Shown here one piece after another: positions 45,228 to 53,439 of a stretch of DNA of 64,000 nucleotides. The translations under genes and the position numbers were made by a program. Positions within the stretch are counted from its first letter, which is position 1; each line of letters starts with the position of its first letter. The stretch lies in assembly GCA_046297935.1 (NCBI GenBank), contig JBKBHA010000015.1, positions 26,071 through 90,070 on the forward strand. The letters are read 5' to 3'. The notes below the pieces were generated by a model that did not search any database, was not told the origin of the DNA, and worked only from the letters and a program-made list of their open reading frames with translations. This stretch comes from CAYMZZ01 sp046297935 (GTDB taxonomy: Bacteria; Bacteroidota; Bacteroidia; Chitinophagales; Chitinophagaceae).

Positions 45228-45422
45228 ATGTTTGTGAATTATATCTTGCGGAGTGAGAAAGACGGAGGCTATTATTTTGGCCACTGCAGCGATTTAGGGA
45301 AACGTCTGCAACAGCACAACAATGGGAAAGTGCGTAGTACTAAATCCAAAGTTCGTCTGGTTGTCCATTGCCAACGAACTCCGGTTACAGGCCCACGAGC
45401 TACAAACAGCACAAAGGAGTGA
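45228..45422 (+). pseudogene. GIY-YIG nuclease-like gene, degraded at the 3' end
   Basis: The 64 codons encode the front of a small UPF0213/GIY-YIG protein: MFVNYILRSEKDGGYYFGHC covers the GIY-YIG strands, SDLGKRLQQHNNGKVRSTKS the Arg-containing helix and the conserved HN-x-G-KV-x-STK turn. After KSK the sequence no longer fits and stops early; the family is usually 80-100 residues with a catalytic Glu in the missing part. A frameshift is likely, but the other frame is not clearly homologous. ATG at 45228 is preferred over TTG at 45213. It lies next to the tRNA-Ser remnant. Confidence 0.6.
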
Positions 45423-45769
45423 ACCCATTGCCAGTCTCAATGATGACAGTCAGACAAGAAAATGATCGCTGTCATTGATAATTTATCATTTTGATCCGAA
45501 GTTCGATTGTATAAAACAAAAAAGGTGAAAAACCTGTTCGCACCAATAGCTTCCCCACCCAGCGAAAATAATGTCAACCACTTTGTTCCCGACCCAACGA
45601 GTGTAGTTCCTTTCGAAATACATGGCTTCGTTTGCCCCGGCATACCAGGGCAATATCACAGCATATCAATAGGTCGCCAACAAATTAAAACATCCCTGAT
45701 GTACTGAGGTCTGGAAAGGCCAAAGCCAGGTCAAAACAGGCATAATAAACACAGAATGCGTTTTAATTT
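45423..45769. other. Intergenic region, no gene seen
   Basis: 347 bp before the efflux operon. It holds an 8-bp inverted repeat (AAAATGAT at 45459 with ATCATTTT at 45485). The open frame at 45507-45707 shows no coding features that I recognise. Confidence 0.4.
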
Positions 45770-46849
45770 ATGAAGACGCTCTTACTAGCAACAACCGTAA
45801 TCCTCATTTCCTGCAGGTCAAACAACGAACAGGCCGTTAAGCCGGTTGTTCAAAACATTACGCAATCCGTTTATGCTTCCGGCATTATCAAAAGCCGGAA
45901 CCAATATCAGGTTTTCTCTACCGTGAATGGCATTGTTTCTCAGAAGTTGGTTGCCGAAGGAGATATCGTACATAAAGGAGATGTGATCATTACACTGGCC
46001 AACGAAACACCAATGCTGAACACCGAAAATGCCCGGCTTACGGCCACTTATTCCTCCATCCCTTTCAACATCGATAAAATAAATGAGTTGAAAATAAATA
46101 TTGACCTGGCCCGTTCCAAGATGCTGAATGACTCATCACTGTTTCAACGCCGACAAAATCTGTGGAAGGAAGGGATAGGAACCAGGAATGATCTGGAGCA
46201 AAGTGAACTTGCATGGAAAAACTCTCTGACAGCATACCAATCGGCTCTATTGCAATATAACAACCTCAAGCAGCAGATAGACTTCACAGCACAACAGTCT
46301 TTAAAAAATTTACAGATATCTAACTCAGAAAATAGTAACTATACAATTAAAGCCAGACAGGACGGAAAAATATACAAAATTCTCAGAGAGCCCGGCGAAA
46401 TGATTAATACACAAACTCCGATTGCTGTTATTGGTGATGAAAATGAATTTGTGTTGTCGCTGGAAGTAGACGAATACGACATCAGCAAAATCAAGCCTGG
46501 GCAGAAGATATTTGTAAGCATGGATAGCTATGAGGGCCAGACATTTGATGCCACAGTCACAAAGATTCAACCAATAATGGATGAAAGATCCAGATCCTTT
46601 GAAATAGAAGCAGTTTTCACTTCCCATCCAAAACATCTGTTTCCAAATTTAACCGTAGAAGCGAATATACTAATCAGCACCAAGGAAAATGCGCTAACAA
46701 TTCCCCGTTCGTATCTGATTGGCGACAACATCGTGTTGCTAAAAAATGGCGAAAAAAGGAAAGTGGTTATCGGATTAAAAGACTACCAACGAGTTGAAAT
46801 AATCAGTGGATTAAGTGCAGACGATCTTATAAAAAAACCCTCAGAATGA
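45770..46849 (+). CDS. HlyD/MacA-type periplasmic adaptor lipoprotein
   Basis: A 359-residue efflux adaptor. A lipobox (ILISCRSN) anchors it. A split biotinyl-lipoyl domain is seen (ASGIIKSRNQYQVFSTVNGIV and later SNYTIKARQDGKIYKI), around a helical hairpin (about 85-185). A beta-barrel domain follows with LSLEVDEYDISKIKPGQ, and then a membrane-proximal region. It couples an inner-membrane ABC transporter to the outer membrane. The next gene starts inside its last 4 bases (ATGA overlap). Confidence 0.88.
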   Translation: MKTLLLATTVILISCRSNNEQAVKPVVQNITQSVYASGIIKSRNQYQVFSTVNGIVSQKLVAEGDIVHKGDVIITLANETPMLNTENARLTATYSSIPFNIDKINELKINIDLARSKMLNDSSLFQRRQNLWKEGIGTRNDLEQSELAWKNSLTAYQSALLQYNNLKQQIDFTAQQSLKNLQISNSENSNYTIKARQDGKIYKILREPGEMINTQTPIAVIGDENEFVLSLEVDEYDISKIKPGQKIFVSMDSYEGQTFDATVTKIQPIMDERSRSFEIEAVFTSHPKHLFPNLTVEANILISTKENALTIPRSYLIGDNIVLLKNGEKRKVVIGLKDYQRVEIISGLSADDLIKKPSE

Positions 46850-48105
46850 ACCATGCGTTGAACATAGAAATTGCAAGAACTCTATTACTGGCGAGGTGGA
46901 GGCAGACACTGGTGGCGGCCATAGGAGTTACTTTTAGCATTACTATGTTTATAGCTTTGCTCAGCTTCATGACCGGGTTAAATAAGCTCCTGGACGGCTT
47001 GATTTTAAACCGTACTCCTCATATTCGGTTGTATAATGAAATAGAAAAAAACCCGCATCAACCAATTTCCAATACAGACGAGTATAAGAATTTCTATCAT
47101 TTTATTTCTTCAATAAAAGCTACCAACAGCCGTGAAGAAATCTACAACAGCGAAGCAATTATCAACACTATTCGTCTTGACGAAAGGGTACTCGGTATTG
47201 CACCGAAAGTTCATACACCCGCCTTTTTTAACGAAGGTAATATTCGAATTGCCGGAGTAATTGATGGCATAAATGCTCAGGAAGAAAACAAATTATTCAA
47301 CTTTTACGACTATGCCAGTAGCGGCTCCGCGAATGATTTAAACACAATACCGAATAGCATCATTCTCGGCAAATCCCTGGCAGAACAATTGTTGGTAAAC
47401 ATTGGCGATCTGGTTTATATTACCACACCAACAGGCGAAGTATTTCCCCTCAAACTGATAGCTTATTACGAGTCTGGCATTAGAGACGTGGACAAGATAC
47501 AGGCATATACTTCTATCACTACCGCGCAAAAAATTTTAGGCAAACCAGCCAATTATCTTACTGACATACAGGTGAAGCTGCTTAACCTTGATGAAGCGCC
47601 AGCGGTGGCAAAGGAGTATAAGTCCTTATTCAAGTTGCAAGCCATTGACATACAAACCGCTAACAGCGAGTTTGAAACCGGAAGCTCCATACGAACAATA
47701 ATCTCGTATGTTGTAGGTATCACGCTTCTGATTGTAGCGGGGTTTGGCATCTACAATATCCTGAACATGATGATCTACGAAAAAATGGATTCAATTGCTA
47801 TCCTGAAAGCCACGGGCTTTTCGGGCAGGGATGTGAAAGGCATTTTCCTGAAGATCGCCTTAAGCATCGGCTTTTTTGGCGGAATAATGGGTCTGCTATT
47901 GGGAAACTTCCTATCGCTTATCATTGATGCAATACCTTTCCGATTTCAATCACTCCCAACCATCACTACATATCCGGTTGATTACAATCCTGTTTTTTAC
48001 ATTATTGGAATGTCATTTTCGCTGATTACAACTTACCTCGCAGGAATATTCCCTGCAGCCAAAGCAAGCAAAGTCGATCCAGTCATCATCATAAGAGGCA
48101 AATAA
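46846..48105 (+). CDS. FtsX/LolCE-type ABC permease
   Basis: A 419-residue permease with the MacB/LolE layout: one N-terminal helix (about 20-43), a large periplasmic domain (about 45-275), and three C-terminal helices (about 284-306, 335-360, 380-405). The FtsX core carries IYNILNMMIYEKMDSIAILKA and KATGFSGRDVKGIF. It forms a tripartite exporter with the adjacent adaptor and ATPase. The substrate may be an antimicrobial, lipid or lipoprotein, and is unknown. Confidence 0.88.
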   Translation: MNHALNIEIARTLLLARWRQTLVAAIGVTFSITMFIALLSFMTGLNKLLDGLILNRTPHIRLYNEIEKNPHQPISNTDEYKNFYHFISSIKATNSREEIYNSEAIINTIRLDERVLGIAPKVHTPAFFNEGNIRIAGVIDGINAQEENKLFNFYDYASSGSANDLNTIPNSIILGKSLAEQLLVNIGDLVYITTPTGEVFPLKLIAYYESGIRDVDKIQAYTSITTAQKILGKPANYLTDIQVKLLNLDEAPAVAKEYKSLFKLQAIDIQTANSEFETGSSIRTIISYVVGITLLIVAGFGIYNILNMMIYEKMDSIAILKATGFSGRDVKGIFLKIALSIGFFGGIMGLLLGNFLSLIIDAIPFRFQSLPTITTYPVDYNPVFYIIGMSFSLITTYLAGIFPAAKASKVDPVIIIRGK

Positions 48106-48106
48106 T

Positions 48107-48787
48107 ATGAGCCATCATCTCATTGAAGCAAAGCATATCAACAAAACTTTCCATGATCATATTGAATCCCCTGTTTTAAAAGATGTAAATCTTCAGGTTG
48201 AGAGAGGTGAATTTGTCGCCGTGATGGGTAAATCCGGTTGTGGAAAATCCACTTTATTATACATTTTGTCCACTATGGATACAGATTATGAAGGAAGCTT
48301 ATTGATTGACGGAGAACTGATGACCGGCAAACCGAAGTCACGCTTAGCTGAAGTTCGGAATGAAAAAATCGGTTTTGTATTTCAGTTTCATTATCTGCTA
48401 AATGAATTCACCGTTCTAAAGAATGTGATGTTGCCAGGATTGAAGTTAAACAGGCACAAACAAGAAGAAATTGAACACAATGCTTTGAAATGGCTAACGG
48501 TTTTGGGGATAGATCGATTGACAAATCAAAAACCGAATCTTCTTTCAGGTGGAGAAAAACAGCGGGTGGCTATTGCGAGGGCCTTAATCAATGATCCGTT
48601 GATCATTATGGGCGATGAACCGACAGGGAACCTCGACAAAAAGAATAGCCAGGTTGTACTGGATATTTTTAAAGAACTAAGTAACCAGTTCAAAAAAACA
48701 CTCCTGATAGTGACTCACGATCCCGAGTTTGCCACGCAAACAAACAGAATAATAGAGATGGAGGACGGAAGAATCATACGACAGTGA
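48107..48787 (+). CDS. LolD/MacB-type ABC ATPase
   Basis: A 226-residue ATPase starting one base after the permease stop. It has Walker A GKSGCGKST, Q-loop VFQFHYLLNEFTV, signature LSGGEKQRVAIARA, Walker B LIIMGDEPTGNLD and switch His in IVTHDPEF. The sequence GFVFQFHYLL is typical of the LolD/MacB subgroup. It completes the three-gene exporter operon. Confidence 0.92.
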   Translation: MSHHLIEAKHINKTFHDHIESPVLKDVNLQVERGEFVAVMGKSGCGKSTLLYILSTMDTDYEGSLLIDGELMTGKPKSRLAEVRNEKIGFVFQFHYLLNEFTVLKNVMLPGLKLNRHKQEEIEHNALKWLTVLGIDRLTNQKPNLLSGGEKQRVAIARALINDPLIIMGDEPTGNLDKKNSQVVLDIFKELSNQFKKTLLIVTHDPEFATQTNRIIEMEDGRIIRQ

Positions 48788-48877
48788 AATTCCCGATTTG
48801 TCCGTTAACCATTACAATATCAGAGACGGGTAAATTTACAACACAACACCCCTTTTTCGCTGGTCGCAAAAAAAAAA

Positions 48878-48923
48878 TTGCGAAACCGAAAAGTTGCATA
48901 TATATTTGCAACCAATCGGTTTC
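48878..48923 (+). promoter_or_regulatory. ArsR promoter inside a nested dyad operator
   Basis: TTG (48878-48880) and a perfect -7 element TATATTTG (48901-48908) are 20 bp apart. A symmetric dyad surrounds the -7 box: GAAACCG (48882-48888), GTTGCA (48893-48898), TGCAAC (48907-48912) and CGGTTTC (48917-48923), with equal 4-nt gaps on both sides and an 8-nt centre. This is a strong candidate for autorepression by the ArsR protein. Confidence 0.75.
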
Positions 48924-48946
48924 TAATTGAAATATTACACTCAGTT

Positions 48947-49267
48947 ATGCGAAGAGATATTTTTCAGGCAATAGCAGATCCTACCAGACGGGCGATCATC
49001 ACGCTGATCGCTACACATGCCATGACGCCCAACGCCATTGCAGACAATTTCAACAGCACCAGACAGTCGGTGTCTAAACACCTCCGCATACTAACTGAAT
49101 GCGAACTGGTAAAACAGACGAAAAAGGGGCGGGAAGTGTACTATACACTGGAAATTGAAAAGATGAAAGAAATTGACAACTGGCTGGATAAATTCAGGCG
49201 AATCTGGCAAACCCAGTTTAACCAGTTGGACAATGTATTATCAACAATGAAAAAACAAAAAAAATGA
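48947..49267 (+). CDS. ArsR-family winged-helix regulator
   Basis: A 106-residue HTH protein beginning MRRDIFQAIADPTRRAIITL, with the recognition region NAIADNFNSTRQSVSKHLRIL and the wing VKQTKKGREVYYTL. No CxC or other metal-binding pair is seen, so it belongs to the non-metal branch that usually sits next to SRPBCC genes. The frame extends to a TTG at 48878, but that is the -33 promoter element, so ATG at 48947 is the start. The SRPBCC gene starts within its last 4 bases. Confidence 0.92.
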   Translation: MRRDIFQAIADPTRRAIITLIATHAMTPNAIADNFNSTRQSVSKHLRILTECELVKQTKKGREVYYTLEIEKMKEIDNWLDKFRRIWQTQFNQLDNVLSTMKKQKK

Positions 49268-49764
49268 ATGATCAGCTATTTTTTGATCTGACGATAGACA
49301 AGGAAACCAAAACCGTCGTCATCACCAGAGAATTTGACGCCGACATTTCGCTTGTTTGGGATGCATTCACCAAAGCAGAAATTCTTGATCAATGGGTAGC
49401 ACCCAAACCATGGGTATCCAGGACGAAATTCATGGACTTTAAAGTAGGTGGACGCCGATTTTACGCCATGGTAAGTCCTGAAGGTCATGAACGTTGGGCA
49501 ATTCAAAAATACATTTCGATCAGCCCAAAGACGCATTTCAAAATGTTTAATGCTTTTGCCGACAAGGACGAAAACCCGGAACTGCCGGGGTCTGAATGGG
49601 ATTATCAATTCAGCGAGCAAAATGGCAGAACGATCGTTCGAATCAGCATCTATAACGAATCACTTGCCCGACTCGAGAAAATGATTGAAATGGGCTTTAC
49701 GGAAGGATTCAAAATGTCGATGAAAAACCTCGAATACTTGCTGGCAACCTTGTCCAAAAAATAA
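49264..49764 (+). CDS. SRPBCC (AHSA1-like) protein
   Basis: A 166-residue START-fold protein of the AHSA1/Aha1 type. It begins with the hallmark TITREFDADISLVWDAFTKAEILDQWVAP, followed by the FKVGGRRFYAMVSPEG strand, and ends in a long helix (EGFKMSMKNLEYLLA). The ArsR-SRPBCC pair is a common module; the ligand is unknown. It overlaps the regulator gene by 4 bp. Confidence 0.9.
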   Translation: MNDQLFFDLTIDKETKTVVITREFDADISLVWDAFTKAEILDQWVAPKPWVSRTKFMDFKVGGRRFYAMVSPEGHERWAIQKYISISPKTHFKMFNAFADKDENPELPGSEWDYQFSEQNGRTIVRISIYNESLARLEKMIEMGFTEGFKMSMKNLEYLLATLSKK

Positions 49765-49791
49765 AAATCAAACCTCATAAACAGCTTAACC

Positions 49792-50223
49792 ATGGCAAGC
49801 ATTAACCCCCACATCAACTTCAATGGCAATGCCGAAGAAGCTTTTAATTTCTACAAATCAGTATTCGGCGGCGAATTTACAAAGCTGGTCCGGTTCAAAG
49901 ATCTGGCAGGGCCGGACTTCCGAATTGCCGAACATGAAGAAAATAAAATCATGCACATCACTTTGCAATTTGGCAAGGGCAATCTGTTAATGGCTAACGA
50001 TGTTCCGGAAATCCTCGGAACTACCAACGAAAACGAAAACAGAAGTAAGATCGTAGTCATTGCAGACAGCAGAGAAGAAGCTGACAACATATTCAACGAA
50101 CTTTCGCCAGGAGGCCAGGTTGAAGCTCCAATTGGCGATAGTCCCTGGGGCACCTATTTTGGATGCCTCAGAGACAAATACGGCATCGAGTGGATCGTGG
50201 AATTTAATTCAGGACAGCAGTAG
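49792..50223 (+). CDS. VOC-family (PhnB/YjdN-like) protein
   Basis: A 143-residue VOC protein beginning with INPHINFNGNAEEAFNFYKSVFGGE, the usual PhnB-like start, and ending YGIEWIVEFN. It lies 27 bp after the SRPBCC gene and probably shares its transcript and ArsR control. Enzyme activity cannot be assigned; despite the name, PhnB-like proteins are not C-P lyase subunits. Confidence 0.88.
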   Translation: MASINPHINFNGNAEEAFNFYKSVFGGEFTKLVRFKDLAGPDFRIAEHEENKIMHITLQFGKGNLLMANDVPEILGTTNENENRSKIVVIADSREEADNIFNELSPGGQVEAPIGDSPWGTYFGCLRDKYGIEWIVEFNSGQQ

Positions 50224-50339
50224 AGAAATGATCTTATGTCGCTTTGTTCCGTTATGTCCATCCCAAACTATCTCGAGCCGCGTATACCCACCAGCAAGAC
50301 ACCCTACCCCTCAGACAAATAATCGATGCGAAGCGTCGA

Positions 50340-50834
50340 TTAATTGTTGGGCAGGTTCCACTTTCGAATCAATTCTTCATTTAAACCACCATCGAGGGGA
50401 TTGGGTCTACCCTTTCCTGTTCGAATCAATTCACTCAAACTTCCTTTTATATAACCCGTCCATGCATCGTGACATACATTGTAACATTCACAGTCCGCAT
50501 TAAGCCCCTGCTGAGTAAACGTTAGTTTAGTGCCATTATCTTCCTCTTCAATTTCAAACACAATCCTGTCGCCCTTCCATTCGGAATGATTGGAGGTAAA
50601 CTTGAAATGGTTGTTCAGCACCAGCCATACCACTTTTTTATTTGGTTGCATTTCCAGAATCTTCATCTGACAGGTATGAACATCTTTATAGTGGTAAAGA
50701 AATTCTTCGCCAGCACGATCGGTAATGCCGTCGATGCTTTCTGACCACCATTTATTCACCTGATTGATCGACTCGTACACCTGGGCGGGACTCTCACTGA
50801 AATGTGCAGTGACACTAAAATCTTTTTTCTCCAT
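50340..50834 (-). CDS. SRPBCC-domain protein
   Basis: A 164-residue START-like protein: FSVTAHFSESPAQVYESINQVNKWWSESIDG at the start, a central VVWLVLNNHFKF and a C-terminal WTGYIKGSLSELIRTGKG helix. It is related to the next protein upstream (50844), with matching CxxxC-type segments (CECYNVCHDAW here, CYNSCSPAW there), which suggests tandem duplication. The two form an operon. Confidence 0.85.
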   Translation of the reverse strand: MEKKDFSVTAHFSESPAQVYESINQVNKWWSESIDGITDRAGEEFLYHYKDVHTCQMKILEMQPNKKVVWLVLNNHFKFTSNHSEWKGDRIVFEIEEEDNGTKLTFTQQGLNADCECYNVCHDAWTGYIKGSLSELIRTGKGRPNPLDGGLNEELIRKWNLPNN

Positions 50835-50843
50835 GATGCTTAT

Positions 50844-51296
50844 TTAATAAGTTTTTTGATTCGCCAGCACATCTGTCAAACGCTCCTGTATATAACGGGT
50901 CCATGCGGGTGAGCAGGAATTGTAGCATTCAAATTCCGGAACCAGGCCCTCATGTGTAAACCGAATTTCCGTTCCGTCGGGCTGTTCTTCGATAGTAAAT
51001 TCAATCCGTGTTCCCACCCATTCGTCGGTTTTTTCGACAAAATTCAGGTTGGCATCAACCACCTGCCACAGCACTTTCTTGTCAGGAACCATTTCAATCA
51101 ATCTTTGTCGGCTGTAATGCGCGCCGTCTCCTGCCCGAAAACTAAATTCATCGCCCAGATTGGCTGAATTTCCTTCAAATGATTCATCATACAGGCCCGA
51201 CCACCAGGATCGTACGTCCAGCACTGCCTGAAATACTTCGGATGCTGAATTTGAAACGCGAATGCTTGTTGTGAAATGTTGATTCTTCATGTTCAT
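50844..51296 (-). CDS. SRPBCC-domain protein, paralogue of the next gene
   Basis: A 150-residue START-like protein with FTTSIRVSNSASEVFQAVLDVRSWWSG, VLWQVVDANLNFVEKTDEWVGT and the end WTRYIQERLTDVLA. Sequence and length match the 50340 protein, 9 bp downstream. A conserved ECYNSCSPAW segment with two Cys is shared by both. Function unknown. Confidence 0.85.
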   Translation of the reverse strand: MNMKNQHFTTSIRVSNSASEVFQAVLDVRSWWSGLYDESFEGNSANLGDEFSFRAGDGAHYSRQRLIEMVPDKKVLWQVVDANLNFVEKTDEWVGTRIEFTIEEQPDGTEIRFTHEGLVPEFECYNSCSPAWTRYIQERLTDVLANQKTY

Positions 51297-51428
51297 GCAA
51301 TTACATAGTTGATAAATTGAAATAATATCGGGCGGGTAGATTGCCGCTTAAAGCATTGAAATCGATGCAGTACAAAACTAGCCCGCCGAAAGGACTTCGA
51401 TGGGCGGCAAAATGGACTTTCTAACGGG

Positions 51429-51459
51429 TTGATTAGGACAGCCTGCATGTCTAACTTTG
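51429..51459 (+). promoter_or_regulatory. Predicted promoter of the GlxA-like regulator
   Basis: TTG (51429-51431) and a perfect -7 element TAACTTTG (51452-51459) are 20 bp apart. The expected start lies only about 9-12 nt before the ATG at 51475, so the leader would be very short. Confidence 0.65.
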
Positions 51460-51474
51460 ATTGAAATTCCCTGA

Positions 51475-52467
51475 ATGAAACAGATCAGCCTGCTTTATCC
51501 TGAAGGTCAGTGTAATCTCAGCACGGTAGCCTGCATTATCGGTACGGTTGAAATATTTACGAGGGCAGAGGCCTATTGGCAACAGTTGGGAAACAAGCCG
51601 GCCTACCGGATTCAGGTAGCAGGCACCACGCCCAAGACTGAGTACATCAACAACCTGGTGAACCTGAAGCCTGATCTGTATATCCAGGACATCGACCAAA
51701 CTGATCTGATCATTATACCATCGGCCATGCCCGACGAAAACAATCCCAGGCAAAAGGACATGCTCGACTGGATTGAGAAACAGTATCGGTCTGGCGCTGA
51801 GATTGCCAGTATGTGTTCAGGCGCTTTTATTCTGGCTGCAACCGGTATTCTCGACGGAAAAAACTGTTCCACCCACTGGTCCTTTGTCGGAAGATTTAAA
51901 GAAATGTATCCCGCTGTGCATATCCATTCCGACTACCTGATTACAGACGAAAATGGTTTGTATACCAACGGGGGTGCTTATTCGTTCCTAAATCTTGTTA
52001 TATACCTTATTGAAAAATACTACGACAGGAACACAGCCATTTATTGTTCAAAGGTTTTTCAGATCGAGATCGAAAGGAACAGCCAGTCAGCTTTCTCGAT
52101 CTTTACAGGGCAAAAGGTTCATGGCGACGAGCTAGTGAAGGAGGCACAGCGTTATATTGAGGCAAACGTTGAAGAAAAAATTTCCGTTCAGGTCCTTTCT
52201 GAAAAATTCGCTCTTGGTCGCCGCAGTTTCGACAGACGCTTTGTACGCGCTACCGGTAACACGCCGTTAGAGTATGCTCAACGAGTGAAAATGGAATCCG
52301 CCAAAAAATCGCTTGAGAGCACCCGCAAAACGGTTCAGGAAATTATGTATGAAGTAGGTTATTCCGACCTCAAGGCTTTCCGGGAAGTTTTTCGCCGGGT
52401 AACTGGTCTGTCGCCACTAGAGTACAAAAAAAAATACAACAAAGAAGCCAACGAATCCGCACACTGA
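51475..52467 (+). CDS. GlxA-type regulator: DJ-1/PfpI domain with AraC helix-turn-helix
   Basis: A 330-residue transcription factor. Residues about 1-190 form a DJ-1/PfpI-like domain, with CSGAFILAATGILDGKNCSTHW around the usual nucleophile Cys and TNGGAYSF. The C-terminal AraC domain (about 218-320) carries the two helix-turn-helix motifs: VQVLSEKFALGRRSFDRRFV and VQEIMYEVGYSDLKAFREVF. The ligand is unknown. It lies 48 bp upstream of the metallo-beta-lactamase gene on the same strand, so it may share a transcript with it or control it. Confidence 0.92.
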   Translation: MKQISLLYPEGQCNLSTVACIIGTVEIFTRAEAYWQQLGNKPAYRIQVAGTTPKTEYINNLVNLKPDLYIQDIDQTDLIIIPSAMPDENNPRQKDMLDWIEKQYRSGAEIASMCSGAFILAATGILDGKNCSTHWSFVGRFKEMYPAVHIHSDYLITDENGLYTNGGAYSFLNLVIYLIEKYYDRNTAIYCSKVFQIEIERNSQSAFSIFTGQKVHGDELVKEAQRYIEANVEEKISVQVLSEKFALGRRSFDRRFVRATGNTPLEYAQRVKMESAKKSLESTRKTVQEIMYEVGYSDLKAFREVFRRVTGLSPLEYKKKYNKEANESAH

Positions 52468-52515
52468 TCAGTCTTATACTTTGTAGTTCCTATTCCTGAT
52501 CGACCAAAACCGTAT

Positions 52516-53388
52516 ATGAAGAAGTTTAAGTTCGTTTCGCCTGTTCTATTTGCCTCCTTGCTATTCATCATAAATGCCAGTTCGGCTCAACAAGTGAAGG
52601 AACCCAAAGGACCTGCACAATGGTCTGCACCACATGAACCTTTTCGCATTGCAGGCAATTTGTATTATGTGGGTACCCAGGATCTGGCGGTATACCTGAT
52701 TGCAACCGAGCAAGGTCATATTCTGATCAACACCGGTTTGGCCAATTCAGCCGAACAGATTCGCCATAATCTTCAGAAATTAGGATTTGATTTTACAAAG
52801 ATCCGAATCCTCCTGACCACTCAGGCGCACTATGATCATATGGGTGCAATGGCAGCCATTCAAAAACAGACAGGCGCCCGGTTCCTGGTCAATTCACCTG
52901 ATTCATCCGTTGCAGCAGATGGCGGTGCCAGCGACTATGCATTTGGCAAAGGTGTAGCCAGTTTCTCACCAGTGCGTGTGGACGCTGTACTCACTGACGG
53001 CGACAGTATACAATTAGGTAGTACCAGTTTGCAAATGCTTTCCCACCCCGGGCACACTAAAGGATCCTGTAGCTACCTGGTCGACCTGAAAGATGAGCAC
53101 CGGACCTATCGCGTGCTGATCGCCAACATGCCTTCCATCGTCGTGGAAGAACCTTTTGATCAAATCAGCAGCTATCCCGGCATTGCCAAAGATTACGCAT
53201 ACACGTTGGAGCAAATGCCAAAGATCAAATTTGATCTTTGGGTGGCTTCTCATGCAAGTCAGTTTGGGCTCAGCAAAAAATATATAAAAGCAAATGGCTA
53301 CCAGCCTGCTTCCTTTGCCGACGCCAAGGGTTATCTGGAAGCGCTGCGTGAATTACAAGAAGATTTTGATAAACACATGAAGAAGTAG
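52516..53388 (+). CDS. Subclass B3 metallo-beta-lactamase, GOB-like
   Basis: A 290-residue exported zinc hydrolase (signal peptide to about residue 24). The zinc-binding motif reads QAHYDH (Gln103, His105, Asp107, His108), with further ligands His180 in HPGHTKGS and His246 in ASHASQF. Gln in place of the first His, and Met205 in IANMP where many B3 enzymes have Ser, are the traits of the GOB enzymes of Elizabethkingia. Such enzymes hydrolyse penicillins, cephalosporins and carbapenems; activity here is inferred. It follows the GlxA-like gene with no insertion sequence or integron, so it looks intrinsic. Confidence 0.9.
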   Translation: MKKFKFVSPVLFASLLFIINASSAQQVKEPKGPAQWSAPHEPFRIAGNLYYVGTQDLAVYLIATEQGHILINTGLANSAEQIRHNLQKLGFDFTKIRILLTTQAHYDHMGAMAAIQKQTGARFLVNSPDSSVAADGGASDYAFGKGVASFSPVRVDAVLTDGDSIQLGSTSLQMLSHPGHTKGSCSYLVDLKDEHRTYRVLIANMPSIVVEEPFDQISSYPGIAKDYAYTLEQMPKIKFDLWVASHASQFGLSKKYIKANGYQPASFADAKGYLEALRELQEDFDKHMKK

Positions 53389-53439
53389 TTCGGTAGCCAA
53401 TTCAAAAGCTGCATTAATAAGGCCAACTCCGGAATCATC

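Noticed and set aside
45507..45707. 66-codon ORF before the efflux operon
   Set aside because: It has no recognisable motif, no convincing start region, and overlapping open frames on the other strand.
50321..50341. Terminator between the VOC and SRPBCC genes
   Set aside because: The stem AATCGATGC/GCGTCGATT has a G-T pair, overlaps a stop codon, and has no T-run on either strand.
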